Assembly (NCBI RefSeq): GCF_021462225.1
Contig: NC_061812.1
Location: forward strand, 43,753,363 to 43,817,362
Direction: 5' to 3'
Length of the DNA stretch: 64,000 nucleotides
DNA from: Girardinichthys multiradiatus
Taxonomy: Eukaryota; Chordata; Actinopteri; Cyprinodontiformes; Goodeidae
Shown: positions 47,680 to 60,179 of the stretch, in pieces
How the letters are laid out: each line of letters starts with the position of its first letter
Position numbering within the stretch: position 1 is the first letter of the stretch
Program-made: the position numbers and the translations under genes
The notes under the pieces: model-generated
Seen by the model: the letters and a program-made list of their open reading frames with translations, nothing else
What the model was told of the DNA's origin: nothing
Databases searched by the model: none

Positions 47680-48605
47680 TATTCAATTCAATTCAGTTTA
47701 TTTATATAGCACCAATTCACAACACATGTCGTCTCAAGGCACTTCACAAAAGTCAGGTACATACATTCCAATTAATCCTAACCATTGAACAGTGCAGTCA
47801 GATTCAGTTTTTTCTATCTAAGGAAACCCAGCAGATTGCATCCAGTCAGTGACTTGCAGCATTCACTCCTCCTGGATGAGCATGTAGCGACAGTGGACAG
47901 TCCCTGGCGTTGACTTTGCAGCAATCCCTCATACTGAGCATGCATGTAGCGACAGTGAAGAGGAAAAACTTTCTTTTAACAGGAAGAAACTTCCAGCAGA
48001 ACCAGGCTCAGTGTGAGCGGCCATCTGCCACGACCGACTGGGGTTTTGAGAGAACAGAGCAGAGACACAAAGAGAACAAAGAAGCACTGATCCAGGAGTC
48101 CTTTCTATGGGAAGGAAAAGTAAATGTTAATGGATGTAGCTCCTTTAGTCGTTTCATCTAGAAAGAAAGAACAGATTAACTCTGAGCCAGTTTTCAAGGT
48201 TAGAGTCTGAAAGAGAGCACACAGAGTTAGTCACAGTAAAAGCTCAGTCAATTGCTATATCTAGGAGAGAGAAAAGCTTAAACACTGAAAGACAGGGCCA
48301 TGTGGGTCATCAGTAGAGGGTGAGCATTAAGTTGTTGCCAGCAGAAGCTTGGACGATGCCCCTCTCCAGAAAGGTGTCACAGGTAGACACAGAGTCAGGC
48401 CAGGTGTAGCTTTTAGGAAGAGAAAAGAGAGAAAACATAAAGTTAGAAGCTTAAATAACAGGAAGTTGGAGAGTAGTGTGAGAATGTGGCGAAGAGAGTG
48501 AAGTGGTCATTATGTCCTCCAGCAGCCTAAGCCTATAGCAGCAAGTGCCTTGAGACAACGTGTTGTGAATTGGCGCTATATAAATAAAACTGAATTGAAT
48601 TGAAT
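47680..48605 (-). repeat. AATTC-tailed LINE 3' end with inverted duplicate tail
   Basis: Left end (ATTCA)n plus TTTATATAGCACCAATTCAC, the same LINE tail as at 13403. The body matches 13480-14315 closely. At 48543-48605 the same tail sequence recurs in reverse complement (AAGTGCCTTGAGACAACG to ACTGAATTGAATTGAAT), giving about 60-bp inverted ends. No coding sequence. Confidence 0.85.
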
Positions 48606-48619
48606 GTTCTCTTTAGCAA

Positions 48620-49142
48620 GAAAAGTGAGGCTGGTCAAGGTTGATCAGAGGGTGGATGGAGTTATATATATGCAAACCTTAGATGAAAAACTAAGGATTT
48701 AAGATTTGGGTGGAGGTTCATCTTTCAGCAGGATAATCACCCTAAACGTACAGCCAGAGGTCCAGTGGAATGTTTTGGATTAATGCATATTCATGTGTTA
48801 GAATGGCCCAGTCCAAGCCCTGGCCTAAATTCACCCAAGAATTTGTGGAAAGTCTTGTAATTAATATTCACAGATGCTCTCCATCCAATCTGACTAAGCT
48901 TGAGCTATTTTACAAAGAACAATGGGAAAGGTTTGATGTGCAATGCTGGTAGAAACAATACCCAAAAGACTCACAGCTGTAACTGCAGCAAAATGTGGTT
49001 AAACAAAGGAGATAAATGCACTTTAAATGGACTTCACACTTTTCTGACTTTTAATTGCAGGAAAAAAAAACACCATTCATCATTTTCCTTCCACTTGTAT
49101 GAAAAGGTTAAAGGGGAATAAATAGTTTTGCAAGGCAACGTA
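48620..49142 (+). mobile_element. Tc1/mariner relic (family X), sense orientation
   Basis: Reads as decayed transposase on +: FQQDNHPKRTA (second catalytic Asp) near 48725-48760, HIHVLEWPSPSP near 48788, and a HRCSPSNLTKLELFYKEQW block at 48867-48930. Ends with GGGAATAAATAGTTTTGCAA and CAAGGCAACGTACA at 49115-49142, the family terminus. The 5' half is absent. Confidence 0.8.
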
Positions 49143-50689
49143 CACCAGAAGAGACAAGTATTACTGCACAGAAGAGAAAAGTAGGAAGTCCAGCTCAAAT
49201 TTTTGATTTTTTTTTTTTTCTTGATTGTAAATTAACGATACAAGAAAAACAAATGCTGACACAACATAAAAAGACGTCTCATGACTGCCTTTATTTTCTG
49301 TAAGCTGCTAAAATTTGCCCAGGATTCAACATCCACTGTGTCTTTGTCTCCCACAGCAAGGTGTGATGTTACACATCAGCTGAGGAACACAAGCAGCTTT
49401 GTGCTACCCTCACACTGCACGGAGGCCCCAACAGTCCAACATGGTTGCCTGGAATCTTGGGACTCCTAGTAGGCAGTAAAGTAGAGACAAAGACTTTAGC
49501 CCCCTGCTTGGTGGGCCTAAGGCATTCTGCATCAGTGCTTTTAACAAGAGGCTAAGAAGGGAAGGGGGGTCTCTCTGGCCTATTCACATCACTCACCTCT
49601 GACACATAACAGCCCTTTGCCGCACACTGGGAGAAAACACACAACACTCCTGTGCAACACACAATACCACGCCACCGCCGAGCTCGTCCAACTGAGATAT
49701 GATCAGGCTTTGCCGTGACTGGGCCTCGGTTCAGCGACCCGAGAAGCCCATATGGCTCTGTTTGCATGAAGCCCGAGCAGCCAAAGAGACCAGACCTTTA
49801 CAGGTTTACTGCTCTGAAAACCTGAACTTTAACAGAATGTTTGGTTCGCATATACAGAACACTCAGGCTTCTGTTCCTGTGTATACAGATGAATGACACA
49901 CAGAAGGGTCTCTGTAATCCTCTGGTACATCCTCGAGAAGGGTTTCTGGTTAAATCTATTTTAACAGCAGGAGGACAGCTATTCCCTACATAAAGGAATA
50001 TTAATTAGGTCGAAATCAAACGTCTTCTGTTCCAGTCTTGGTAGGGGAATTTACACAGCTGTGGAATTGTTATTCACAGCCTATTTTCTTTCATTAAAAT
50101 GTCACATTTGACCTCTAAGGCAACACTGAAAACGAGTACCTGCTCTGGACTTGGCTTTTTTTGCAGCTAATTTAGGATTTGAGTTCTTCTCTATGCACCA
50201 CTTGACAGCTTATATGCCTCTTCATCCTGTTGGGCAATTATTAGGGGCAGAAGAGGTCAGTTGTGCTTTGAACTCTGATGTCAGCTCTTCTCTGCAAAGC
50301 AAATCAAGTTGGACTGAGACGTCAGTGTGTTTGCCTGTGTGAGTCTATTCTGAGGCTGCAAATATGCAGCAGAAAATGGCTCATCTGCCAGGCAGCTAGC
50401 TCTAGATTTTCCATTATTGTCTCTGCATTACTGTGGATGGAGTGAAGCTGCTATAGCTTTATTTGCTCCTTATTTAATCCTGCACAGTCTGTGAATTAAA
50501 AATTTAGTAATTCATTATTTATGAGAATTCTAAAAGAGGGAAAATAACAGAATATCTCATAAAGAACGCGATAAATAAAACCTAACGGAGGCTACTCTGA
50601 GGCTCTTGGTACTGTCACCCGTCACGTTTATTGCAAGGTAAGGCATCAGTTTCAATATATTTTTTCAAATTTTTCCAATGGGCCTTAGT
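49143..50689. other. pdzrn3 intron, mostly unique
   Basis: Higher complexity at 49300-49900 and 50140-50460 than in the surrounding AT-rich DNA. No coding exon that splices to pdzrn3 was found. Could hold non-coding conserved DNA. Confidence 0.4.
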
Positions 50690-51235
50690 GATTAATAAAC
50701 ACTTTTGTTTAAGATAAAGATCAAGATACTGTGAGCAAAGTTTTAATTAGATATGAATATTGATTAGCCTTAGCAGTCAGAAAAATTGCTCATGCTGCTA
50801 ATGCTTGCCATTTTCTGTTAGTAAACCTCAGTTTGAAACAAGAACATAGAAGATAAAACATTAAACATTTCACTGTACATGTGTTCAAACAAATATTACT
50901 TTAGGACAGACTGGTCGCTGATACTTAAAAAAAGATATCAGGTTTGATTTTATCTGCTTTGCTAACTGAGGTAAAGTTAGCTCCACAAAATGGTTAGCCT
51001 GGCTGTATTAATGGGACTAGCTAGGTACATAAATTCTAACTTGAAAAATAAGACAAAAACCTCATTAAATGTAAATAAATTGATTGGCCTTAGAAGTCAG
51101 AAAAATTGCTAATGATGCTATTGCAACCGATTTTCTGTAACTAAAAAATCCATTTGAAATGAGAATATAGAAGATAAAACACTAAAAATGGCTAAAACAC
51201 ATGATAGTATGCGTCTTAAACCAATGTTACTTTTA
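50690..51235. repeat. Direct repeat units, left block
   Basis: Two related units: AATTGATTAGCC/GGCCTTAGAAGTCAGAAAAA followed by an AACATAGAAGATAAAACA segment occurs at about 50760-50870 and 51080-51190. A third unit lies at 53230-53345 beyond an insertion. Confidence 0.7.
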
Positions 51236-53050
51236 GATTTACTGGGAGGACTAATAATTAGGCCCAAGCAGTGAAAGAGCTGTGAAGGCGTATTGTAATC
51301 ACTGCATTTATTATTCATCCAGAATATTAATTGGCTTTTTGGAGGCATAAACATATTCAAAAATTCAGCAACCTTTACCCAAAATTGTCCCCCGTGTAAA
51401 ACTTTTGTATTTTATTGGAATTGAAAATCGGCGTGGTCAAATAGCTCTACAGCGCCCCCTAAAGTGAGATTGGCCAACTGATAAGTCCTATAGATTTTAA
51501 ATTTGGTACATAGGTAGATCTCTTCAAATCATGAAAGAAGTCTATTGGAGGTATGCCCTAAAACCAACAGTAGTTGGCCATTTTGGGTCAAAGGGTCATT
51601 GTTAAAGGGGAGGGGCCAGGCCTAAAATTTCACTTTCTTGCCAAATAATTACTAAGAACAGGAAGTCACTTTTTTTGCTTGGAAATGTCCCTCTCTGACC
51701 CTCTTGACCCAATCTATTTGAAAGTGTGTCAAAAGACAGATAACAAGTTGGTGTAACTTTGTTTGGAACACAGAGACTGTGTTGGGTGTGGCCGTGGCAA
51801 AATGCAATGTCTCGCCATGGCCGTACGTTTAGCTCTAACTTCCACATTTATCAGCTGCGACAAATTCAATATGATCGATCTTATTCCAGCCCCCAAAAGA
51901 TATCCAGTAAAATACTTGGTGCGCGTGGCCTAATTTCTCCACAATGCCCCCTAGAATATATATTTTTTAAAAATCATCCCCAAGCCATGCTTTGACTGAT
52001 GATTATGAAATTCGGTACACATATGTAACTTCTCAGGACCTACAAAAAAACTCCCTTGGAGTCATGGTCCAAACCACACAGGAAGTCGGCCATTTTGAAC
52101 CAAGTTGCCATTTTGTCTATTTTACACAAACTGTATCTGAGCAAACTTGCCCTACAAGCTTTTGACTTACAGAGTTCAAATTGACTCAGTATAGTCCCAA
52201 GGCATTGGAAACCAAAAGCTATCAAAAGCTTTTTTCTACATGAAAGCTTGTGGGCGTGGCTAAGCCTCAAAAAGACGCCATAAAAGACGAAACTGTAATA
52301 ACTTCAAGACAAAAACTCACAGCAGCACCAAACTTTCTGTGTCATCTCAGACCAGCACTGATCATATTTACCTGCTGATTTGCTGGCGCCAACCATTTGC
52401 ATATGTTTGCCTCTAAATCACACATACATGGTCCAATTTAGTCCAAACTGAATATGGTTAATCTGTGTCAACCCCCAAACAGCTCTATTGGATCTTTAAA
52501 CAGCTCTATTGGATTACATTGGAATGTGGATCAATGACACCCTGCAAACGTCAACTGCTGTATCTCCCTCATACATTATTCAATCCACCCAAAATTGGGT
52601 GTGCATTATTGTGGACGAATGCTGAACATGTTGGTATGGTCAACTGATGGCATCTTAGCCCCACCCATGGACAACCAAAGAACAGGTTTCTTAGCTGATT
52701 GACCCTACTTGAAAGTCTCCAGGAGTTTTAAGCTTTCTTTAATAAGGCATAATAAATTTCAATGACATTTTCAAAGCGCAACAGGAAGTCTTTCCCACCA
52801 AACAAGCGAGCGCAGCTTCCATCAAAAAAGTCGGATATTAGCCAATCCTTCAACGCTTCTCACCGGAGCAGAACTCGGCATGATCAAAGATCATATGAAA
52901 GCTTGCCCACAGTAGCGCCTAGTGGTAATATTCAGAAAGGAGTGGTGGGCTCGATGTGGGTGTGGAGGCGGCGATGACAGGCTCCCACAGTTGCAACACA
53001 GACTGAGCGGCGCTGAGCTGCAACGGCCGCCCAATGCTGTTTGCAACGTT
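51236..53050. repeat. 1.8-kb interspersed fish repeat
   Basis: Carries TTAGGCCCAAGCAGTGAAAG, CTACAGCGCCCCCTAAAG, repeated GGAAGTCGGCCATTTTG-like blocks (51568, 52080) and a second GCCCCCTAGAAT at 51947. It resembles a very common fish repeat whose class I cannot name with certainty (probably a non-autonomous DNA element). It splits the direct repeat units. Confidence 0.65.
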
Positions 53051-53400
53051 AATTGATACTTAAAAAAAAATGTTTGGTTTAATTTTGAAATCTGTATTAC
53101 TAAGGGAGCTAAAGTTAGTTCCATAGAAAGGTTAGCTCTGCTGTTTAGTTGCAACTAGCATGGTGCATAAATTTTACCCTGAAAAATACTACAAATTATG
53201 ATGCTACTGTAAACAAAACCTTAATTAGCTGTGAATATTGGCCTTAGAAGTCAGAAACATTAACAACACTGCTAATGTTAGCTGTTTACTGTTACTGCTA
53301 AACATCAGCTTAAAATGAAATTAGAAAAGAGTGAACACTAAATATTAATTTCCTTTCCTACAAACCTTTGTCGAAACATTTTAACTTTCTATTCACCCAG
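53051..53400. repeat. Direct repeat unit, right block
   Basis: GATACTTAAAAAAAAATG to GAAAAGAGTGAACACTAAA matches 50920-51180 in order: GTTAGCTC..AGCATGGTGCATAAATT, then GGCCTTAGAAGTCAGAAA. Confidence 0.7.
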
Positions 53401-54989
53401 AAAAAAATGTAACATTATTTGTAACTCTTAGAGAGAAATTGTTTAAAACTGGTATAGGGAGGTAAGAACTTGGAATGGGAGTGGATTGGAAATCGGCCAA
53501 CTGTTATAATTGCTTCTCTTGGCAATGTTCTGCCAAATATACATTCCATAAAGGAAAAAAAACAAAAAACTACCTTCAAAACAAAACATAAAAGTAGCAT
53601 CTGCTCATCTTATAATTAAAATCTTGTAGAAAAGGCTTTGATGGATGTGAACATGAATTTATGATATGGCATTTTAATCCCCACATAATCCTTTAATAAA
53701 GAGGAGTGTTATTAAAGAGTCCATGTCTCACTTCCTTGGGAATATGCAGTGAGATGAACAGAGGGGAAACTGCCAGGAAAACAAAGCCTTTCAGTGTGGT
53801 GGTGGTGGTGGTGGTGTGTGTGTGTGTGTGTGTGTGGTGGGGGACCCCTGGGAACCCCATACTATCGACAAGCATTTAAAAGAGGCATGAGAGCCAGGTC
53901 ACTCTGCTCCTTTTGGTCGAATACACCTTTAGGAAAAAATCATCATAAACTCCATTTCAGAATAGAGAGGAGTGCTGACATGGTAGAGAGCATGAATACT
54001 TGAAAGGTTATTTTGAGGGGGGTCTATATTGAGGTTTGAGTGGCAGTCTGAATGTAGGTCATTCCTCCTGCAAAGCAGTGTTAATCCCTCCTTTATTTGA
54101 TTTTTTTTACATTCTCATCAAAATATGAAATTTCAGCATCTGATGATCTCTCATTGTTCACTCTGGATGTTCACTCTTGAAAGTGCTTTTTTAAAAAAAA
54201 ATCCAAACATATTGTTCATTAAACTGAATAGAAAGAGGACCCTCCACAGTGAGGCAGGAAAACACAGCAGTCTTTATTTACAGCAGTGCTCAAGATTACT
54301 GAGGATTACAGAACAAACAGCTAAAAACTCGATGGAGGCTCAGAGACACAGCCTTGTTTTCTTTCACCTAATCAGATTTAAGTATGGGATGGTGTGTTAT
54401 CCACAGGTGGTCAATTAACAACCCAAATTCCTCCCAGTATTCTTTCTGTTGCCTCCCTGAGAGTCTGATAAACACAGATGAAGGTATAAAGTGTCTCTCA
54501 GAGAGCTTAACCCGACTTTATTGCTAGACTTTTTGGCAACAGAAAGACTTCAGGTAAAAACATTTGATTATCTTGTCATGATTATAGTTTGACACAAAAA
54601 TTACATTTGACATTGTCTGCTCACAAAAGCCTGAAATGAGTAAAGAGCATTCAGCAGAGAGCATCTTTCTCTGCCTTGCGGCACGGAACACTCACAGGGG
54701 AAAGGGCAGGGTGGGCTTCACAGGGAAACCAATATCTGCTACTAGACTGAAACCTAGGGTTGTGTCATGCTTCATTAACACCCTTATCTCACACTGCTGC
54801 CCCAGGCTTCCCTTTCTCCAGACACAGGGGCACACAAAAAAACAGCAATTCCCTGTGAAGGCTAGCAGCACACCAATCTCAATACCAAGGCCAAGTCTGT
54901 TTGTCTAAGTCACTCAAGTCAAGTTTGAGATATGCTCCAGTGCAGGACAACAGTAAAGGCTTGGGAAAGAGATCATTGCTTCTTCGTGT
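53401..54989. other. pdzrn3 intron with (GGT)n(GT)n microsatellite
   Basis: Microsatellite at 53794-53840: GGT trinucleotides running into GT dinucleotides. The rest is unique AT-rich sequence with no gene. Confidence 0.6.
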
Positions 54990-55900
54990 CCCCTTAAGCT
55001 TTTTTACTTTTTGTCATGTTACAATTTAAATGTATTTAATGAGAACTTTGAGGAAAGCGGAGCTTGCTTCTCTATTCTTCCCCTCTAAGACTATACTCAC
55101 AAATTAAGCTATTGGAATGGAATGCAACTGTGAACATAAATTATTTGCCTTTTTATGCCACAAATTTTTACTTTAGGTTTAGATTTAGGTTTAGACTTTT
55201 ACTAGGCCATTCAGACACATGGATAAACTCTAATACAGGGGTACTTCAATACAAATCTTAATGGGCCACAAATAAATGTTTAAATGGCTCGTTTATTAGA
55301 GTTTATCAAGCCACAGGCCTTTATACAGGTATAATGTAAATAACTATTTTAGGAATTAAAAAAATATACATCCTAAGACAAAATAAAAAGACCTTTTCAA
55401 TTTCACAAAAACATTCAAACCCTCTTCAGAATTCTTTGGTAAACAAAGATATCGAGATCTCAAGAATCAAAATGTAATGGAAATGTAAAGTTGTGTCATA
55501 GATGTAACAAGAATCCTACTGGCAGCTGGAGAAGACGATGTAAGTACATTTATTTTTGTTGTTCTTAACTTGGAATTTGAGGAAATGTCTCTTTAAAATT
55601 CCTGTGTTTCCTCTCATAATGCCATTTCAAATTGGACACATTTATCAGAGCTATGATCTGCTGGCAAAATAAGAACGTAGGTCGGGTGCTGGTCCCATCA
55701 ACTCTCATCACCATGCCTGTACCCAGTGAAGACTTCTCCACAGCATGATGCTGCCACCACCATCTTTCACTATGACTACAAATGAATACACATAGCAAAG
55801 TATAATATTCCTACCCCTTCACAATTATGTGCTAGTTTGTCTTGGTTTATCACATAAACTCTCAAAGAAACAATTACATTTGAGGTGGAATTGTGACAAC
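54990..55900 (-). mobile_element. Strongly decayed Tc1 relic (family X)
   Basis: TTTTGTCATGTTACAATTTAAA near 55011, GACTTTTACTAGGCCATTC near 55194 and CCACAGCATGATGCTGCC near 55738 keep family order, and a terminal-type CTTGGTTTATCACATAAACT lies at 55842. Middle rearranged. Confidence 0.6.
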
Positions 55901-56609
55901 ATCTGGAAAAAGTTCAGTTTAGATAAGGCACGGTATAATCTGGTACAATTCATTAGACAAGTATCAAAGATGAGGTTACTACATGCTTACTAAAGCAATT
56001 AGTCAAAGAAAAACAATTCTTCTGGTGCACAATAAATGATGACTTTAAATCATGTGATCTAGGGACAGTATACCTTCAAGGGCTTTTTGTCTGGCTATAT
56101 TCACACCCTAGATACAAGTATTGGAATAACATAGTGGTCATCTTTTGGGTGATGGATAAAAAATAAAAAAAACAACAGCGTACGCCAATCCATACAAGGT
56201 CAGAATCCAATGCTTCACTGTCTGTCCATTTACACTCTTTTGTTATCATCTTTAGACATTTACCTTCTAAAACCCAAGGTACAAAGCTATTAAAGTTTGG
56301 GATTGGGTGTTGCATTAAACTGAATCAATCTGCTGTACAGTTGTGTTGCCTTGACAAATTAGCATACAGCTGCGTTACAGGCAACTGCATGTTTATGGCA
56401 CAAATAGTTCACCTTATGCTGACTGAGCTCTGAAACAGCAATGAAAGACCACGTCAGACGAATAGTTTAAGCTACAAAGCTGTATTTTTGCAACCTAAAC
56501 ACGAGAATGTGGATTCTTCAACAGTACTGATGCAAACAATGGCAAAGTTCTTGGGGGCCAAGAAAATGTAAACGCATATGCCGTCATTACGCCGCAATGG
56601 ACATTGGCT
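55901..56609. other. pdzrn3 intron
   Basis: Unique sequence. No gene recognised. Confidence 0.5.
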
Positions 56610-56810
56610 GTGTAGAAAAACTTGGGCAGACCCAGAACTCTCTTGGAGGACTACGTGTCTAGGAACTTTGGGATCTCCCAGAATGAGCTAGAGAGTTGCT
56701 GAGGAGAGGGGTGTTTGGATTTTATCTTCTAAACCCACTGCACGCTTGACTTGACCTTGGATAAAAGCAAGAGGGACGGATGGGTGCATGGATGGATGGA
56801 CGGCAGATGG
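56610..56810 (+). mobile_element. Rex3 3'-end fragment
   Basis: Translates in broken frames to the end of the Rex3 protein (EDYVSRNFGIS, NELESC), matching RDYVSRLAWERLG and LEELEEVSGERDV of the 16.8-kb copy. Followed by a (GGAT)n-like tail at 56776-56805. Much older than the full copy. Confidence 0.75.
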
Positions 56811-58199
56811 AAGGAAATAAGGCCAGCCTATAAATGCATGTACTCTGTGTATGTAAACTCATGATTGTGAGTTTGCTGTGACAGATTAAAGCTGTGCTCC
56901 ACAAGCTAAAAACATAAGAACATGGATTTGTTTATCCTAACATATGATTAGAATAAAATAAAGTTTGAATGCTTAGTTGTATCACTATTTTACAGTTTAA
57001 ACAAAACAATAACAGCTTGAAAATGGATGAGTGCTTGGAAGTCACCTTCCTTGAATTCCGACATTTTAAACACTACATAATCAGTCTGGGTAATTGCCAA
57101 ACCAAATATCATTCAGAGTTTAGGTTTAAATCATCCCTGATCATTTGATCCTGCTCTTATTGTGGGGATCTAGTTACGTCAGCTATGCCTCTGATTATTG
57201 TCTGTCATTTGCTTTAAAATGACAGTATGTCCATCTGCGAGTCCTTCTTCATGGCAGCCACCTGCTCCAGGGTTTACCAGATGTGACGGCTCACCAGGGT
57301 CCGTCTTAGCGGTCATTAAAAACACAGTGTCAAGTGGTTGCACTCGGCGCTGCTGGTCTCTGTATTGTCTGCTTATGTAGTCAGTGTCAGACCTCTTTAC
57401 TGGGCCCAGGGTCAAGCTGTCTCTTTGCAAGCCCTCCCACCCTTGTGTTTTAGAACTGGCTTTAATGATGGCAAAGTCTCTGACATTGAGATGGACTAGA
57501 TGAAGGGCGGTTTGAGAGAATATTTCCATTTTATTTCTCAGTCAGTCTGTTCCAGAAGATGCGATACTGACTCTGTGACAACTTGGCTCCTTGAACTAAG
57601 TGTTACATATTTGCAGCCTTTAATCAGAACAGTGGCTAATTAGGCGGCTTCCTAGAGGAAATGTTCCAGAAGGCTCATTTGTAAACCTATTTCTCTGCAG
57701 ATCAATTTCATTCTTGCATGAAGCTATTTGCCTGCGGGTATCAAAAAAACACAGAGGCAATCAGACAAATAAAGCAAAGGATTCAGCATATACACTAGCC
57801 CAAGCTACTCCAGCATGGATCACAGACTGAACTGGTGCTCAGGCTCTAATTAAGCTAAGACTCTTGGAAAACCTGCAGTGAGGCGCCACAACCATTACAG
57901 AGTGCTTCTGGACAGATTTACTGACCTGTGACTGTCACATAGTTTCCAAGTCTTCTGCACTAAAGTCCCTGACAAAAGAAAGCGAGCCTACTTCTCCACA
58001 TGGTGCTTACCGTTAGCTTTGAAGTGAGGGCTCAGGGATCCACGGCTGTCAAATAGGTCAATATAAAAAAAGGAATGCTACAGCTGAAGCCTTTAATGAT
58101 CAAAATAAGAGTGGAACGTGTTTATCTACAAACATAGATTCAGCTGCCTTTAAACGACATTAAAAATGTCTGATTTCCAACAGGGTTTTATTTACAGTC
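56811..58199. other. pdzrn3 intron, candidate conserved non-coding DNA
   Basis: 57190-57540 and 57590-57960 are complex, repeat-free and higher in GC; the latter has GTGGCTAATTAGGCGGC and GCTCTAATTAAGC cores. No exon with pdzrn3 homology. Confidence 0.35.
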
Positions 58200-58552
58200 A
58201 TCAACAAAGAACTACACTTTCCAGATTGTGATGTGCTTAAGTATTAATACAACTTCAAGTATTTTTTTAATTTTGTCATGTTACAACCACAAACTTAAAT
58301 ACATTTTATATAACTTTAATGTGATAGACCAACAGCAAGTCCTGCATAACCGTGAAGTGGGAGGAAAATGATACATGGTCTTTAAGATTTCTTACAAAAT
58401 CCTAAAAAGTGTATTCTGTCCCCTGAGTCAATACTTTGTCTTTTAGAGTATGTCTACCAGCTTAACATATATACATACTCAACTGTTGGGCCCATTCTGC
58501 TTTGCAAAAGAACTCACCTAAGTCAGATTGGACAGACAACACCTGTGAAGAC

Positions 58553-60179
58553 TAGGGGTGTAACAGTACACAGAAATCCTGGTTCATTGTGTATCCCGGT
58601 TTTACAATCACAATTCTGTACTTTTTTGGTAAGCTTCAATCAAGAAAAACTATAAAAAATGTATGAATGTTTTACATTTTACTTTGGTCAGCAGTAAATG
58701 AAGAACATTTTTCAATTTTTAAAACTAATTAGATTTTATTATGTTTAAAGGTTAGAACTGAATGGATATTTAGTCGGATTTTTTTCAAGAATTTTGTTTT
58801 TGTCTTTTGTTTTGGTGTCACTTTTTAAAGTTGCGCTACGGAATGTCACATTGTGCAGTTACACTCACAGGCCACTTTATTAGGTACACCTTGCTGGTAC
58901 CAGGTTGGACCCCCTTTTGCCTTCAGAACTGCCTTAATCCTTCGTGGCATAGATTCAACAAAGTACTGGAAACATTCCTCAAAGAGTTTGGTCCATATTG
59001 ACATGATAGCATCACACAGATGCTGCAGATTTGTCGGCCGCACATCTATGATGCCAATCTCCCGTTCCACCACATCTCAAAGGTCCTCTATTGGAATGAG
59101 ATCTGGTGACTGTGGAGGCCATTTGAGTCAAGAAACAATTCTGAGATGATTCGTACTTTATGACATGGCACGTTATCCTGCTGGAAGTAACAATCAGAAG
59201 ATGGGTACACTGTGGTCATAAAGGGATGGACATGGTCAGCAACAATACTCAGGTAGGCTGTGGCATTGACATGATGCTCAATTGGTACTAAGGGGCCCAA
59301 AGTGTGCCAAGAAAATATCCCCCACATCATTACACCACCACCACCAGCCTGAACCGTTGATACAAGCAGGATGGATCCATGCTTTCATGTTGTTGACGCC
59401 AAATATTTACCCTACCATTCGAATGTTGCAGCAAAAATCAAGACTCATCAGATCAGGCAATGTTTTTCCAATCTTCTATTGTCCAATTTTGGTGAGCCTG
59501 TGCGAATTGTAGCCTCAGTTTCCTGTTCTTAGCTGACAGGAGTGACACTGGTGTGATCTTCTGCTGCTGTAGCCCATCCGTCTCAAGGTCCGACATGTTG
59601 TGTGTTCAGAGATGCTCTTCTGCATGCCATGGTTGTAACGAGTGGTTGTTTGAGTTACTGTTTCCTTTCTATCAGCTCGAACCAGTCTGGCCATTCTCCT
59701 CTGACCACTGGCATCAAACAAGGCATTTGCGCCCACAGAACTGCCGCTCACTGGATATTTTTTCTTTTTCGGACTATTCTCTGCAAACCCTAGAGATGGT
59801 AGTGCGTAAAAATCCCAGTAGATCAGCAGTTTCTGAAGTACTCAGACCAGCCCGTCTGGCACCAACAACCATGCCACGTTCAAAGTCACTTAAATCACTT
59901 TTCTTCCCCATATTGATGCTCGGTTTGAACTGCAGCAGATTGTCTTGACCATGTCTACATGCCTAAATGCATTGAGTTGCTGCCATGTGATTGGCTGGTT
60001 AGAAATTTATGTTAAAGAGCAGCTGGACAGGTGCACCTAATAAAGTGGCCGGTGAGTGTAGTTCTGCACATTAACATTCAGCATGTACTCGGGTATAAAC
60101 AATGCTGTATTTGTGCATACCGAACCGACATGGCTGTACTGGATATTTTCAGTACTAATACATGTATCATCGTTCCCCC
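58553..60179. mobile_element. hAT-like non-autonomous element, carrying a Tc1 element
   Basis: Left end TAGGGGTGTAACAGTACACA and right part TACCGAACCGACATGGCTGT...ATCATCGTTCCCCCTG are degraded inverted ends of a common fish hAT family. Flanks GTGAAGAC and ATGGAGAC agree at 6 of 8 positions, a plausible decayed 8-bp target duplication. No transposase seen; the interior is occupied by a Tc1 element. Confidence 0.65.
58862..60058 (-). mobile_element. Tc1/mariner element with decayed transposase
   Basis: 1197 bp between TA at 58860-58861 and 60059-60060; ends CACTCACAGGCCACTTTATT and AATAAAGTGGCCGGTGAGTG. Minus-strand transposase pieces: an RMARLVRADRKET region at 59660-59700, CYFQQDNVPCHKV (second catalytic Asp) near 59165-59205, and SMPRRIKAVLKAKGGPTWY at 58900-58960. 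At least three frameshifts or stops separate them. Same family as 9161-9772. Confidence 0.88.
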
